From positions 7,750,001-7,814,000 of the forward strand of contig NC_070562.1 of assembly GCF_026914185.1 (NCBI RefSeq): a DNA stretch of 64,000 bases, in the 5' to 3' direction. The stretch is from Puccinia triticina. Taxonomy: Eukaryota > Basidiomycota > Pucciniomycetes > Pucciniales > Pucciniaceae. A model generated the notes under the pieces. The model was not told where the DNA came from. It was given only the letters and a program-made list of their open reading frames with translations, and did no database searches. Numbering within the stretch: the first letter of the stretch is position 1; each line of letters starts with the position of its first letter. Positions 34,968 to 46,158 of the stretch are shown piece by piece. Both the position numbers and the translations under genes were made by a program.

Positions 34968-35611
34968 TTTGTAATTTCCAGGCAGTCGAGCAAATCGAGA
35001 ACTGGCGGCCCTGAGTTACATCAACATCTCGAACTTAACGCAGTCCCTCCAAGGAGGTCGCGTCTAATTTAACACACCCTCTTCGGAGGGCCTGGTGCAG
35101 TCAGGCTGGCGCGGAGCGCCCCTCGCGAAGCGTGCCTCCGAAGGAGGGACTTGCGCCGTATACCCCCCTACCCGCCCTGCTCTTTTTGGCATTTGGCAGG
35201 GCATTATTTTAGAAACACTATCAAATTTGATCCACTCAACCTTTTTTTTTCTTGTTCAGTGTGCCATGACCGCCTGCTTCTTCTCTACAAGCATGCCAAA
35301 AATCAAGTGTCCCACTCACTTCAAAATTGGTCTTTTTCCTTGTTTTCCATGGGCAATACATCCGCAGGCTGCTTATGTAATGTAAAGCCACCAGTCAGAG
35401 TACAGGGAGTGGTGCCATCAAACCTGAGCACTTTGAAAGTCTTATTATGACAGTAAAAAATGGTGAGAAGGTCCAAAAATAATGCTACATATTCTACAAG
35501 ATGCAGGAGAAGGAAGGGGTCATTTGGCTCAGCGGAACCTTCATGCTATTCCTCACGACTGAGGAGGTACAAGCAACAGAATGGAAAACAGCAAAAAAAC
35601 AAGAAAGATAT
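34968..35611. other. Intergenic with GGAGGGACTT-type repeat ends
   Basis: CAGTCCCTCCAAGGAGGTCG near 35040 and CCGAAGGAGGGACTTG near 35140 are inverted relative to each other and resemble ends of small elements seen again at 35800-35910 and 46340-46410. No gene. Confidence 0.4.
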
Positions 35612-35767
35612 GGTGTTCAAAATTGCATAAGATTTTTCTACATAACAGCATAAGCTGCAATTTTGGCTGGGAGATGTCACTTTAAGTTTTATGTATGCTG
35701 ACATCTCCCAGCCAAAATCACATGTTATGCTGTTATGTAAACACATCTTATGCAATTTTGAACGCCA
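35612..35767. repeat. Foldback MITE-like hairpin
   Basis: The ends GGTGTTCAAAATTGCATAAG and CTTATGCAATTTTGAACGCC are inverted, and the interior arms also pair (GGCTGGGAGATGTCA with its complement), giving a nearly complete 156-nt hairpin. Confidence 0.7.
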
Positions 35768-35889
35768 TAAGAGTAGGGCAAGCACTGGCGCATAGTGTAT
35801 AAGTCCCTCCTTCGGAGGGTCCCTGCGGGATGGTGTCCCCCCTCCACAAAGAGAGGGTCTTAGTTAAGTTAGAGGTTGCGTGCGCGCGA

Positions 35890-36579
35890 CCTCCGCAGGA
35901 GGGACTTGCCCGCAAGCGGTGAATGTTGGCACAGGAGGAACTTGATTTTTTGCCAAATTCCCAAAATTTTCAGTAATCTGCCAGTCCCTCCCTCAACTTA
36001 GCAAATTCTTTCCTTTTTTTTTGACCAAATGAAAGATCTCCATGTTGCGGAGAGGACCACATTTTCAAAAAATTTATTATCCAATTTCTTCAACCTGTGA
36101 TCGGAGCAGTAAATCATCCAACTCCCTTCTTAGGTGGAGGGTTGAGTAAATCTATAAAGCGCCCTCGGATAGGCTTGAATCCTTTTTTTACCTTCAAGGT
36201 TAGACAGATTGGTGACACATTATGTTCAGTTTTCTTAGCTAATCTTGCTTTGTACATTGACCTCATTCAACTGTCAGTGAGCGTGTGAGTTTATGGTCTC
36301 TCAGGTTTCCAGTGCATTCCTCGATCATTTTTGCCTTTGAAGCCCCCGGACAAGTAAGAATGTAGGACTGAAGGAATGAAGCCATGCTTCTTAGGTATCA
36401 TTTGATCCAACACACCATGCAGGAAACCTTTGAGGTGGGGGTTTAAAACTGATTCAAAAATAAAGACCTGGCATCGAGGCAGATTTTCTGTTCCTGCCAC
36501 CCCAGCTTTCACCACTTAGGTGTAAGACCCTCCTGCGGAGGGCCCTTTGGGCCCCCCTCGGAGGGACTTTGATAAGTTC
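35890..36579. repeat. Interspersed ~690-bp repeat, copy B
   Basis: Same order and orientation of segments as 27258-27945, starting CCTCCGCAGGAGGGACTTG and ending GGAGGGACTTTGATAAG. Divergence between copies is considerable, so both are old. Confidence 0.65.
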
Positions 36580-37295
36580 GTCAACATCTACACCCAGGGT
36601 GTATACATACACAGGGACCGGGGGATGGGGTTGTTGGGACTTGGCGCCACCTTTTTTGCAAGGTGCGCAACTAGCGGCGCCTGCCAAGTACAGCATTCAG
36701 AATCAACCAAATCTATCTATTTACATGATATTGTAAAAGACAAAGAGAAAACAACCTTAATGATATTGCATGGGCAAAAACTATGGTATATATGTACATG
36801 ACTGGCAGAAACTACTACAAGGTTCCATAACCTTCTATGCAAGGTTTGTATATATATAGCTAACTACATACATAGTCTTTGACACTCCTCAACACATGAG
36901 ATTGGTTTATGAAATGTTATGCAGAAATCTGTTAAGATCATTATAACAGTGGATTCAAAGTTGGCCATGCATGACTTCCAAGCACTTTTGCAAGTTGGCG
37001 TTCAAGGCTTTTCTTGAGCACCAACTTTCAAACAAACATTCAAGCTGGTTGAGGGAGTGTAGTACAATGTGACTTGCATACACTTTAAGTCAGTGTTCAA
37101 GAACTAACTTGAACACTAACTTGCAAAAGTGCATGCAAGTTGCATCTGGCCAACCTTGAAACCCCCAATGTGGACAGGGCCCATGCCTTACAGAGAAAAA
37201 AATCAAGTAAATAAATACAATTTGGAGTAAGAGACAGGATGTTGAAGTAAAAAATGTTGTGAAAATCCCGTTCTTGTCAGGCCACAATCCTGCCT
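36580..37295. other. Intergenic; contains a MITE-like inverted repeat
   Basis: From about 36951 (GGATTCAAAGTTGGCCATGC) to 37163 (the inverse of GGTTTCAAGGTTGGCCAGAT) there is an imperfect terminal inverted repeat, with inner matches of ACTTTTGCAAGTT. The remaining sequence shows no gene. Confidence 0.45.
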
Positions 37296-37445
37296 TTACA
37301 CGTAACCTTGTTTCTTAGGATGAGCTTTGTGTTTCTCTCTGTTTCTTTCCAATTGAGTGAGTTTATTGAGATGGTTGATTAGGAGGGGTAGCAGGTCCAA
37401 AAACAACTTATTCAATAGATTTTGCGTTGTGCGCAGGCCAAGAGA
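37296..37445 (-). pseudogene. Fragment of a family gene (33684-type subgroup)
   Basis: On the minus strand the frame encodes TQNLLNKLFLDLLPLLINHL and NKLTQLERNREKHKAH. It matches the N-terminal helix of the 404-aa member (LLNGLHSELLPLLINQLNTL, later ETERNIRLV). No exon 1, no centre and no C-terminus are present nearby. It lies 430 bp downstream of the intact minus-strand copy at 37878-39136. Confidence 0.6.
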
Positions 37446-37877
37446 GCTTCCAGAAGAGGCTTTTGGTGATGGTAGTATTGATGAGTGCATTGCAATCTAA
37501 TTTTAAAGAAGATTTATCCAGCAATCTTTGTAGATTTTGTTTGAAGTTCAAATCAGTCTGACTGGGGCTACGCTGCTGGCTTGGATTCACTGTGGCACTT
37601 GAGTTTGGGGTGTTGGTTTGGCTTAGGTTTGATATCTGGGTGGGTGGCACGGTGCTGTAACTGTTAATGGAATGAAGAGATTAGGAAGATTGTCATTGGT
37701 GACACATGAATCTGGGAGAAAGCAGCCAGGCAGCGCACTAGCTGCTGAAACCCTCTCATACGATTTTAGGGGGTGCTAATTTGGGGTAAAAGATAATGTT
37801 TGCACAAGGTTAAAATCACATATAGAATCATGAGATGATGGAAACAACAACGGAGAACTAGAAGAAGAAAAAAAAAA
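37446..37877. other. Intergenic; short frame with SQTNTPN motif
   Basis: A minus-strand frame from about 37650 encodes SNLSQTNTPNSSATVNPSQQ. The TNTPN motif also occurs in frames following the family genes that end at 6880 and 22346. It may be the N-terminus of a repeated element or of a second, decayed gene that travelled with the family. Confidence 0.35.
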
Positions 37878-39136
37878 CTAAGCTAGATCATCCTGTCGGA
37901 GGTGTTTGGCAAGTTGAACAAAGTTCTGAACAGCTATATTGATCTGGGTGTTCCATGTAGAAAACCAATCCAGGTAGTAATCCTTCTCTGGAAGATTATT
38001 GATTAAGGGGACGAGGTAAAGCACTACAGAAAGCAGCGGAGCTTCCAAATGACCAGCAATTCGTTCAGCTCTTTGGGGGATGGTTCGAATATCAACCGGA
38101 ACATCTCCGAACGGATATTCGAGTTCGTGCAAGGATGTCAAGAGTTCTGCGAGATCGCGCATGACCTTTCCAGGAGATTCACAGAGACATTTGAGTTGAA
38201 TAGAATTCATCTGGGTGAATGATGGAAGCGTATGGCAGTTCACGATGCCCTGTTTCGATAATTTCTTGTAAAAAAAACCTAATAGCCTCACGAGCGGTAC
38301 GACGGATTTAGCGAGGTTGATGATTGGTTGACCGGTCAAGGCTTCGAAGTCGGAATATCCCGGGGGAGCAGCCGGATCGATCAGGCTGACGAGATCGACT
38401 AGTTGACAGTCAATCCGGAATACCGCCGTTGCCCCACAGTCGGCGATAACATCTAATTCAGTTTTGTTGGAGTGTTTGATCGTTTTCTCGATCCAATTCA
38501 CTGTGGTTTTGGTATTTCTTTTATAATCATCAAATAGTCTGCCTGCTCTCGAGAGCCCCTCTGGTGCTACTTCCATGTACTGAGAGGCCGCCTGAAAAAC
38601 ATCGCAGATACTGCCGAGTGCGTGAAATTTCCTTTTGAATTCAAGGAGCCTGTACGCCTTGAGTTGTTTGAGATGGTGGTCATTGGTTTGATCATAAGAG
38701 GAAGATAAGGATTCCGGACAGATGACAAGAACGGCAGAGTTGATTTGAGTCATGTTGTAGTCGAGTTCTGGCTGGATCTCCAATACGCGCTTGAGTTTTG
38801 ATTCGGGTTCATTCTGCATACTCGCAGGCTCTAGCAAGTTCAAGATCGTGGTAAGTTGGTCCTTGCAGAGAGGCAGAAGGGTCGAACGCAACCGATCGCA
38901 GAGAATTTCCCTCGAGTTGACCCCATCCACAGAGATAGTCCGAGTAGGAGCAGGCGTCAGTTTGCAATCGTACTTGCGCTTCAGGTTTCCAAAACCCTGA
39001 ATAACCAATTCTAGAGAGGATTCAAAAATTAGCCAGTGAGCTATTTAGGTTGCTGAGCTAGTAGCTGATGAATACCTCCTAGGTACTCGAGCGTTGGTCC
39101 AGATCCGGCCGAGGTGATGTTGGTTGGATTCTCCAT
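37878..39136 (-). CDS. Rust lineage-specific ~400-aa family protein (intact, 397 aa)
   Basis: Exons 39136-39076 and 39010-37878; 65-bp phase-1 intron GTATTCATC to CTCTAG. Exon 1 encodes MENPTNITSAGSGPTLEYLG, nearly the same as in the copies at 5580 and 23275. Exon 2: ELVIQGFGNLKRKYDCK, STLLPLCKDQLTTILNLLEP, EIQPELDYNMTQINSAV, DHHLKQLKAYRLLEFKRKF, VPLVRLLGFFYKKLSKQGIV, and YYLDWFSTWNTQINIAVQNF. The conserved leader lies at 39137-39187, and beyond it the DNA changes to a LINE-derived sequence. No signal peptide, no recognised domain. Function unknown. Confidence 0.8.
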
Positions 39137-39187
39137 TGTTCTTCGCTGAAGCCAGTCGTGCAGCGTATAACTCGTCAATCGTCCAGG
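39137..39187 (-). promoter_or_regulatory. Conserved 5' leader of family genes (minus-strand copy)
   Basis: Reading on the minus strand, CCTGGACGATTGACGAG is followed by GACTGGCTTCAGCGAAGAAC and ATG. Similarity to other leaders stops at about 39200. Confidence 0.5.
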
Positions 39188-39391
39188 AGTCCAGGGTATG
39201 GCGGAAGCACGGAATCCAGCTTCGAGCGGCTGATCAGCTCGAGTCGGCTGTTCTTCTGTTGTTGGCGGGGGCCCTCGCTCTGGGAGGCTTGGATGAGAAA
39301 ATTGTGCAGAACACAAACACTTTCTCACCGAACAATCCCCCACCTGCAACTCCCCGCCGATCACCCCCCTGAAGGCTCCAGCAGCAGATCC

Positions 39392-39592
39392 GAGCAAACC
39401 CACAGAGCATACTCATGGCAAGCGAGGCTGATAAACTCAACGACCATTTATCAGGCCTTCCCATTCACAAAGCTCAGAATGGGGGCGAGGATTTCAACTT
39501 ATCGACCTATAGCACTTCTCAGTACCATGAGCAAAGTTTTCGAGAGTCTGATCGCTTGGATGTTGGCTCCCAAGCCTGGTAAGCTTCGATAA
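39392..39592 (+). mobile_element. Non-LTR (LINE) reverse transcriptase fragment
   Basis: The plus-strand frame encodes STYRPIALLSTMSKVFESLI, which matches the first conserved block of LINE-type reverse transcriptases (yRPIaLLs...KvfE). Only about 60 codons are recognisable and the frame ends at 39592. The upstream part (39200-39390) may belong to the same element but is not diagnostic. Confidence 0.6.
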
Positions 39593-39936
39593 AACCTACG
39601 ACTTTGTTGAATTAGAAAAACCACTCTCAACTGCAGAGGAATGATAGGGCGAACAAACGGGCAGACACAGAAAGCAGCAACAAAGAAGAATCGATACCGC
39701 TTGACCTCAGCATGAAGACTGCCCAAGCAGAAATGTTTGAACAGTCTACTCAACCTAGCTTTGAGTAAATACAAAGAGTGCAAGGGCAACCAACAGTAAA
39801 ATAAATAAAAGACAATCTTTCAAACTAAAATTCTTAAAAATATTCATGAAAAAATGTGTATCAGTGATTTTGCATGTAAATTTCTCCATTTCTTTGAGCC
39901 ACATAGATGCTTTCTGTTGTTTTTCACCCCATTTGT
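39593..39936. other. Intergenic, no gene seen
   Basis: A/T-rich sequence between the LINE fragment and the 3' end of the next minus-strand gene. Confidence 0.5.
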
Positions 39937-41726
39937 CTAATGAGTGTGTAAAGATTTCTTGAAATTGATTAGTAGATCAAGTAAATAATTATCAATATCA
40001 TCAGCAGTATTGCCAACATCAATCAGAAGATCTTTCTTTGCATATTCACAAGTCAGCCTGAACACAGGTGTCCAGTATTCCCTTTCTTGCTTTCCAGTGG
40101 TAATTAGTTGAATCAATTCTTTATTTGTTTTATCCCCTTCATCTTCAAGCCCATTTTTCAAAACAGAAATGAATTTATGAATCACAAAGTCAGCCACGCG
40201 TGTTGAATTCTCCTTGAGTTCTTCTAGTTGGGGTCTTCTTTGTGCACTCATCAGTTGGGCACTAAGAATCAATGTTCCCCCAACTAGTTGCTGGAAAATT
40301 TCAGTGTATTCCTCCTTGGCCGTGGGTTTGATTCCATTCATTGATTCTCTCAGAGCTTCTTCAAATTTAGAAAAGGTTGTCAACATGAAGTTGACATCAG
40401 CATAATCTTGAAGCGTTAAAGAATGGGCCATATCATGATCTTTCTCCATTGGAACAAAATCTATGAGTTGCAGGTTTGAATCAGAATTCAAAACTCCAAC
40501 TTTTTATGAAAAAAAAGAATTAGCCCTGCATGGAGAAAATCTGACGCAGGGGCCTAGATCACTCACTGTTGCGGTTAAATTCTTGATTTTCCACTTTAGG
40601 CACGTATTCAACCAGTGAATTTTCTTTTTCTGCTGAGCCATAAGCACCAGATCCAAACACAGAGTTTGAAATTGCTTCATCCTTGACAGACATCAAAGAT
40701 GACAGCCCCTGTGCATTGAGTTCATGGGGAAAGGGTTCATGATTACCCTGGAACTGGGGTTGATGAATGCCATTGAGGGGAATTGAAGTGCCTGGTGCCT
40801 TTGGTTGACTTGAAGTGTTTGTTGGTTGCTGTGGATTGAAATCTTCATCAAAAGGATTTGTACTCCTAGCTAATGGATTGGATTGGTGTGCATTGCCTAA
40901 GAAAGGGAGATCCCATTGTTTGTTGATATCACAGAAAAAAATTGTTAGTTAGTTTGCATGAAGAAAAAAAAATCACATGGTGGTATCCAGCAAAAAAATT
41001 CTTTCAGTCTTCATCAAAAATATTTTTCCCCCATGGCATGTCATTTTAATAACATTTCTCAGTCAAATTTTTACATTTGAAAGGCATGATAGCCTTATAC
41101 ACTTAAATTGGATTTATCTGCAGATTTTTCAAGGAGCTTTGGTGTGATGTTGAATCATAAATGGAGGCTCACCAGGATAACCATAATGGTTATTGGGCGG
41201 CTGGAAAACCTGCAATTGTTTCCCAAATGAATGCTGAAGAGCTTCCATATATTCCTTGTTGTCCAAATAGTATTGTGCGTGAGGGATTGTGGGGTGTGCT
41301 GGATTCATGTCCATGCTGAAAGTGTGTGAACCTGATGAGATTCCTGATTGGGAAGGATATATGTGAGAATTCCCTCCAAAACCTATGCCATTACAGATGC
41401 CAAAGACATGTGTTAATTTGATATTGAACAATCAGAAAAAGAAAGAAGAAAATTTGAAGAATATGTATACCTTGCAGTGCACTGGGACCATTAATTGTTG
41501 GAAGATCATCAAATGGATTTTTTGGATTATCATCCACTTCATCAAAAGGATTTGTTGACGTTCTGAATGGGTTGCTGTGGGAATTAATATGATCAGGGTG
41601 GTAAAGGGACTGATCTAGTAATGAGGATTGTAAATTTTGATGGTGAAAACTAGGTCTGGCATTTGCAACTGGTAAAATCCCTCTGGCCAAGTAAACAGCT
41701 AATAAGCAGTAGCTTAGGTGTAGCAT
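39937..41726 (-). CDS. Putative secreted protein with NPF motifs (candidate effector), 452 aa
   Basis: Four exons, all phase 1: 41726-41471, 41382-41173, 40896-40567 and 40499-39937 (the last acceptor could be 6 nt further on). The N-terminus MLHLSYCLLAVYLARG and the ANARPSFH that follows match the signal-peptide region of the 748-aa protein at 29447-32109 (TSARPAFH). Exons 1 and 3 both encode SNP...STNPFDE, with further NPFR and NPFDD, suggesting internal duplication. The C-terminal 180 residues are helical (YADVNFMLTTFSKFEEALRE, RVADFVIHKFISVLKNGL, YLLDLLINFKKSLHTH). NPF tripeptides are ligands of EH domains in endocytic proteins; whether that applies to a secreted protein is open. No recognised fold. 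Confidence 0.65.
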
Positions 41727-42737
41727 GTTTTTTGTTTATGTTTTGATGAATTCTGAAAAGAAAAGAAAAAATACTAGAGTAGGACACTGAACTTGAAGGC
41801 AGGAGCGGAGAAATTTGGATTGTGAAAAAAATAGTTGGTGAAGAGAATTGTGAAGAGACACTAGCCTAATAATCATAACAACCAGGCCTAGATCCTGATT
41901 CTGGCTGATACATTGCTTTGCTGTGTGTATTTTATACACTCAAAGTATGAATATTTTTCCCCTAGTTTTTGTCACCCAAACAATTTGTTGATAGAAATAT
42001 CAATTGAAACAAATGTCTTGGTGGAGAGGGTTGATTTGACCCAAAGAAATTCCATATTCAAACAATGTGAGGAATTATATGATTGACAGGAATTGTTTCA
42101 GAGAATGTATCAGTAGCAGTTGTCACAAGTTTGAAGGATGATTTTGTCATTGTGATGAGGTGATAAAATACCAAGCTGCTTTAAAATGTGAACAGCATGT
42201 CATGATCCAGACAGGTTTTCCAGTGCATTTTACAGGTTCTCCATCATCTGACCAGTGACATTTATACAGGACCAAACAACCTTTATTATTTTCATGAGCA
42301 CCATTGACCTGGGGTGTCTGGGCTAAGGACTACAAGTTTCAGTAATTGGTACATTCTTAGAGGGCATGGAGAAATTTGTTGAAGGAGGGGCTTTGAGTTG
42401 TATTTAGCTTCTACAATTTCAAATTAGATGACTTGAAGTATGTTGGCTTTTTTGTGCTTTTGAATTACACCAAAGTTCAACTCCACCTGTATGTATTGCA
42501 ACTATAGCCAAACAAGACTTGAAATGAATTGTTCTTTTTGTAGGTGTTGTATCCACTCATTCAAGGAAAGCTCAGGTAAAATATATGAGGTGTCTGTAGC
42601 TGCTCAATACTATCCTGCCTGGATATCCTGTTTACATAAGTTTGATTTTGTAACATTAATTTTGGTGCTAGTGTTATAAGAAATTTCCTTGACTGCTTCC
42701 AATAATAATACAGGGTCTAATTAAGATATGGTGACTA
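41727..42737. other. Intergenic upstream of the secreted-protein gene
   Basis: No supported gene or repeat; probably includes the promoter of the minus-strand gene. Confidence 0.45.
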
Positions 42738-43009
42738 GGCCCTGTTTGTTAGTGGTATATTATGAGTGTAATGATGTAGATCTCTGTTACACCTGATGAA
42801 TTTTTGGTGGACTTGATCAGGTACGGGTTGCCAAGCAAAATTTGCATTATTATGCTTGCAATATATTGCTGACAAATATGGTGTAACTTTAAGCAAATGA
42901 TACTAATATTCTGAGGGCAAGTGAAATCCTGGTGACACCCCATTTCATGTAGTTTCAAATTCACATGTCACAAAAATTACAACTTGATCATGACACAACA
43001 AACAGGGCC
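42738..43009. mobile_element. 272-bp MITE related to the one at 28.5 kb
   Basis: The ends GGCCCTGTTTGTT and AACAAACAGGGCC are inverted repeats. The flanks are CTA and TTA, compatible with a mutated 3-bp duplication. The interior shares GATGAATTTTTGGTGGACTT and TGATCAGGT with the core of the 28529-28679 element. Confidence 0.65.
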
Positions 43010-43552
43010 TTATGTTTAGCCTTATGCAAAACACTGATGAAGGTCTCTCTCCCACCCTTCCTGGCACTCTTACTGGCACTTTGCACGTGCATCACAGCAA
43101 ATTGCAATGATATGACACTCAGTAGATAACACGTGATTGCTGACAAAAATTGTTATGCAGAGGTTGTTACTGGGGCAGATGGTGTCACGGACAAATATTA
43201 CTGGCTAATCTAGAATTGCTACAGGCTCTGCTTCAAGAAGCCAATTATTGGACAAAACATATGGGAAATCCCTAATAATTCGAAGTTATGCAAACTCATT
43301 TCTGTTTTTTTTTTGGCACAGAGGAGAAATCAGGAGAAGCAAATGGTAAAAGAGGAACTGTGTCTTTGACAAGCGAAGTTGAACGGGTAGCATTTATAAT
43401 AATGGGCGCAGTTTGCATATGATAAATGGGAACAAAAGCAGATGGACTTGCGAGACAACGGAAAATGACATGCTAAAGGCACGAGGTGGTCTTGACAGGA
43501 TAAGTAGAAGGCCTCAGACAAAGCAAAACACTCAGGTTCCCGAGTTTCAAAC
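43010..43552. other. Intergenic downstream of PCF11
   Basis: No supported gene; 3' flank of the minus-strand PCF11 homologue. Confidence 0.5.
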
Positions 43553-46158
43553 TCATGAAGGCGCCTTTGCAGGGGGGGAATTAATTCTTTGTTTTTTCAA
43601 ACAGTGGGAACTCTCTGTAGGAAATGTTTCATCAATCTGAAGTAGACAGTTATCACCATCACCAGTGGAGCCGACTGATTGATTATCATTATTACAAGTA
43701 TTACCAACCTCTCCCACCTGATCAGGTTCAACTCCATTAGCTTGCTCTATGTTTCCACTCTCAATCTTAATCTTCCGATCGGCTTCCATTTGGATTCTCT
43801 TCAGTCGGTTCTCCTCCAGTTCCGACTTGATCTTCATCCGAGCTTTGTTCCGAATCGTCTCGTAATGACAAGTCGCGTGATAGACCACTCGCTTGCCGGC
43901 CTCTCTCGTCAGCTCGATCGCATTCGTCCAGTAGAATTCACCCTCATCCTCATCGAATCGAGTCTCGAATGACTCTTGACAGATCGGACACGGTTGGCTA
44001 GCAAGGCCCGGTGAACTCGGTCGGATGATCGACTTCTTCGAAAGTTCAGTTACCGATTTTTCGTCTTCCATCGATTTTCTTTTATTTTGCTGACTGCCCT
44101 CGGCCTGAGAGTTCTGCCCATTTCCAGCGGTGCCGAAATCGTGGGAATCTAACCATTCTGATCGTAATTGAGACCACATCCTCTGTTGCGCACGCTGCCC
44201 TGACTCACGTACCCGCCGCTGCAGTCGAAAGTGTCGGTCAAGTTGTTCTGAGGCCCGCTGACTTCCAATCTTTCCACGCAAGAAACGACTCCCATCCTGA
44301 CGACAGAACTGAGGTATATGTGAATAAAGAACGTCAGCAATCTCTGCTGGTTTGACGCGATTAATGGACGAATTTTGAAGCTCTATTGGTAATCCGGCGA
44401 TCATGTTTTCGTATTCCACTATAGCTGGATCTGTTTGAGAGGCCGGGAGACTTTCACTGGTGCTGAGCGTGGATGGCGCGGGGCTGGGTTGATGGGGAAT
44501 CTCGATTGGCCGCTCTTCAGTACCGAATTCGGGTAACGAACTGTTGTGAGCTGTCGGATTGAGATAAGCAAGAGCGGCAGCCAGTTGTTGGCTGTCAAAC
44601 ATATTCGGAATTGGCGGTTCTTGTTCAAGCTGAGGGGCTGATGAAGTAATTATGGGCGGTGGATGCTGGGCTACATTATCAAACCCCAGTTGGCCAGTTG
44701 AATCAAAGTTGAAGGGGCTTTGATGCTGCGGGATTGAAGGATGTTGGGGAACATGATGTGACGACTGATTGACTGCCTGGAGGAGGACATTTGGATTGGT
44801 TTCTAGAAGTCTGGCAAGACTAGCAAGCGATTCAGAGTCTCCGTAAGATTGAATCGGGTGAGGGAGAGAGGTAGGTAAAGGTGCCATCTGAGGTAGAACT
44901 GCCGGTAGATGTGATGGTGGAATGCCACACTCAACTGGGGCAGACGGTAGGATGGTGGCTTTGAGGGGCTGTAGCTGTTTTCGAATGTCATCAACTTGGC
45001 TGATGGTGAGTTGCTGAGTCGCGATTAGTTGTTCAAGCTGGTTTGATCAAATGAAACAAAATGATGATTAACGCCGATGCGCGACCAGAAACAAAACAAA
45101 AAAATGACGAAAAAGCGGATGAGCTCAACTTGTTGGAGAGTGGCAATTTGAGCCAGGTTAGTTTGGTCGCCTGGATAAGCTGCAGCGACCTGTTCGCGTT
45201 CCGACAAGATTCTGCGTACATCAAACAATATGCTAGCCTTTTCGGCTGGTGTGGCAATTGCTGGTTGCTGTTTGATCTTTTCACGAAATAACACGAGCCA
45301 GTTAGTAAATTGGTGGTCTTGCGCGCAAGGTTTGGAGAGTGGAGTCTTACCCCATTGAGGAATGCTTGGCTGGCGATTGAATCGTCTCGCCGCCAGTTAC
45401 CGAATACGCTTTCTTCGATTCTTCTCTGGATATCCGGATCAAAGAGTTCGGTTTGGTTGGCCGATCCCGTTCTCCACGTTCCTAATAGCTCTTCGAATTT
45501 GACCTGTGTAGACAACAGTCCAAAAGAAAGACCACGAGTTTCAGCTCGGGTGTTACTTCATGATTGTTCGCAGGGGCAATTTTTGCAATTTGTGAATCGT
45601 TTACCTTGGTGATTGGATCGACGTCTTCAATATCTCGATAAGCAATCAAGAACAATCGTTCAATGAATGGTTTGAATAGCTCCGGAAACGGATGGCCTAA
45701 ATTTTTGCAGATTGAATCCAACACGTAAAATCCAATCAATCTATGAGCAGGATGGCTCTGCGGAAAAAAAAAGAGGATGCAAAGGCGACGGTCAACAAAC
45801 GGAAACATAGCAGTACAAGTCACTGGTAGAATACATGGGTGCCGTGGAGGATGATCTTGAGCTTGCTTACATTTCGAATGTGCTGTTCGATATCCTTGAC
45901 TATGTAGGTTGACATACGATGGTGGTAGACACTAGCTAGGGTGGTGAGATCGTTGATGATATATTTATTGTTATTCTGGAGTTGGTCGAGACCGAATTTA
46001 AAAAACCTTCGAAACTCGTTGACATCATAGCCAATCGAGGGTGGTGGGGCAGGCAAGCCTTGCATCGTTGGAGGTCGAGGCACGTTGGCTGTCGAGCGTT
46101 CGTTGGGGACTTGGACGGTTGGAACAGGAGTAGCTTCGTCTGGCGTGTATAGAGGCAT
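43553..46158 (-). CDS. PCF11: mRNA 3'-end processing factor Pcf11 homologue, 741 aa
   Basis: Exons 46158-45871, 45757-45605, 45503-45351, 45276-45130 and 45037-43553, all phase 0; the frame closes. An N-terminal RNA polymerase II CTD-interacting domain spans about residues 30-165: FKFGLDQLQNNNKYIINDLT, SHPAHRLIGFYVLDSICKNL, VKFEELLGTWRTG. A Gln- and Pro-rich middle is followed by a Cys/His zinc finger at about 595-640 (CPICQESFETRFDEDEG, FYWTNAIEL, VYHATCHYE), as in other Pcf11 proteins. It belongs to cleavage factor IA and couples transcription termination to polyadenylation in the nucleus. The start is the first ATG of the CID exon; an extra upstream exon is possible, since repeat DNA begins within 200 bp. 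Confidence 0.9.
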
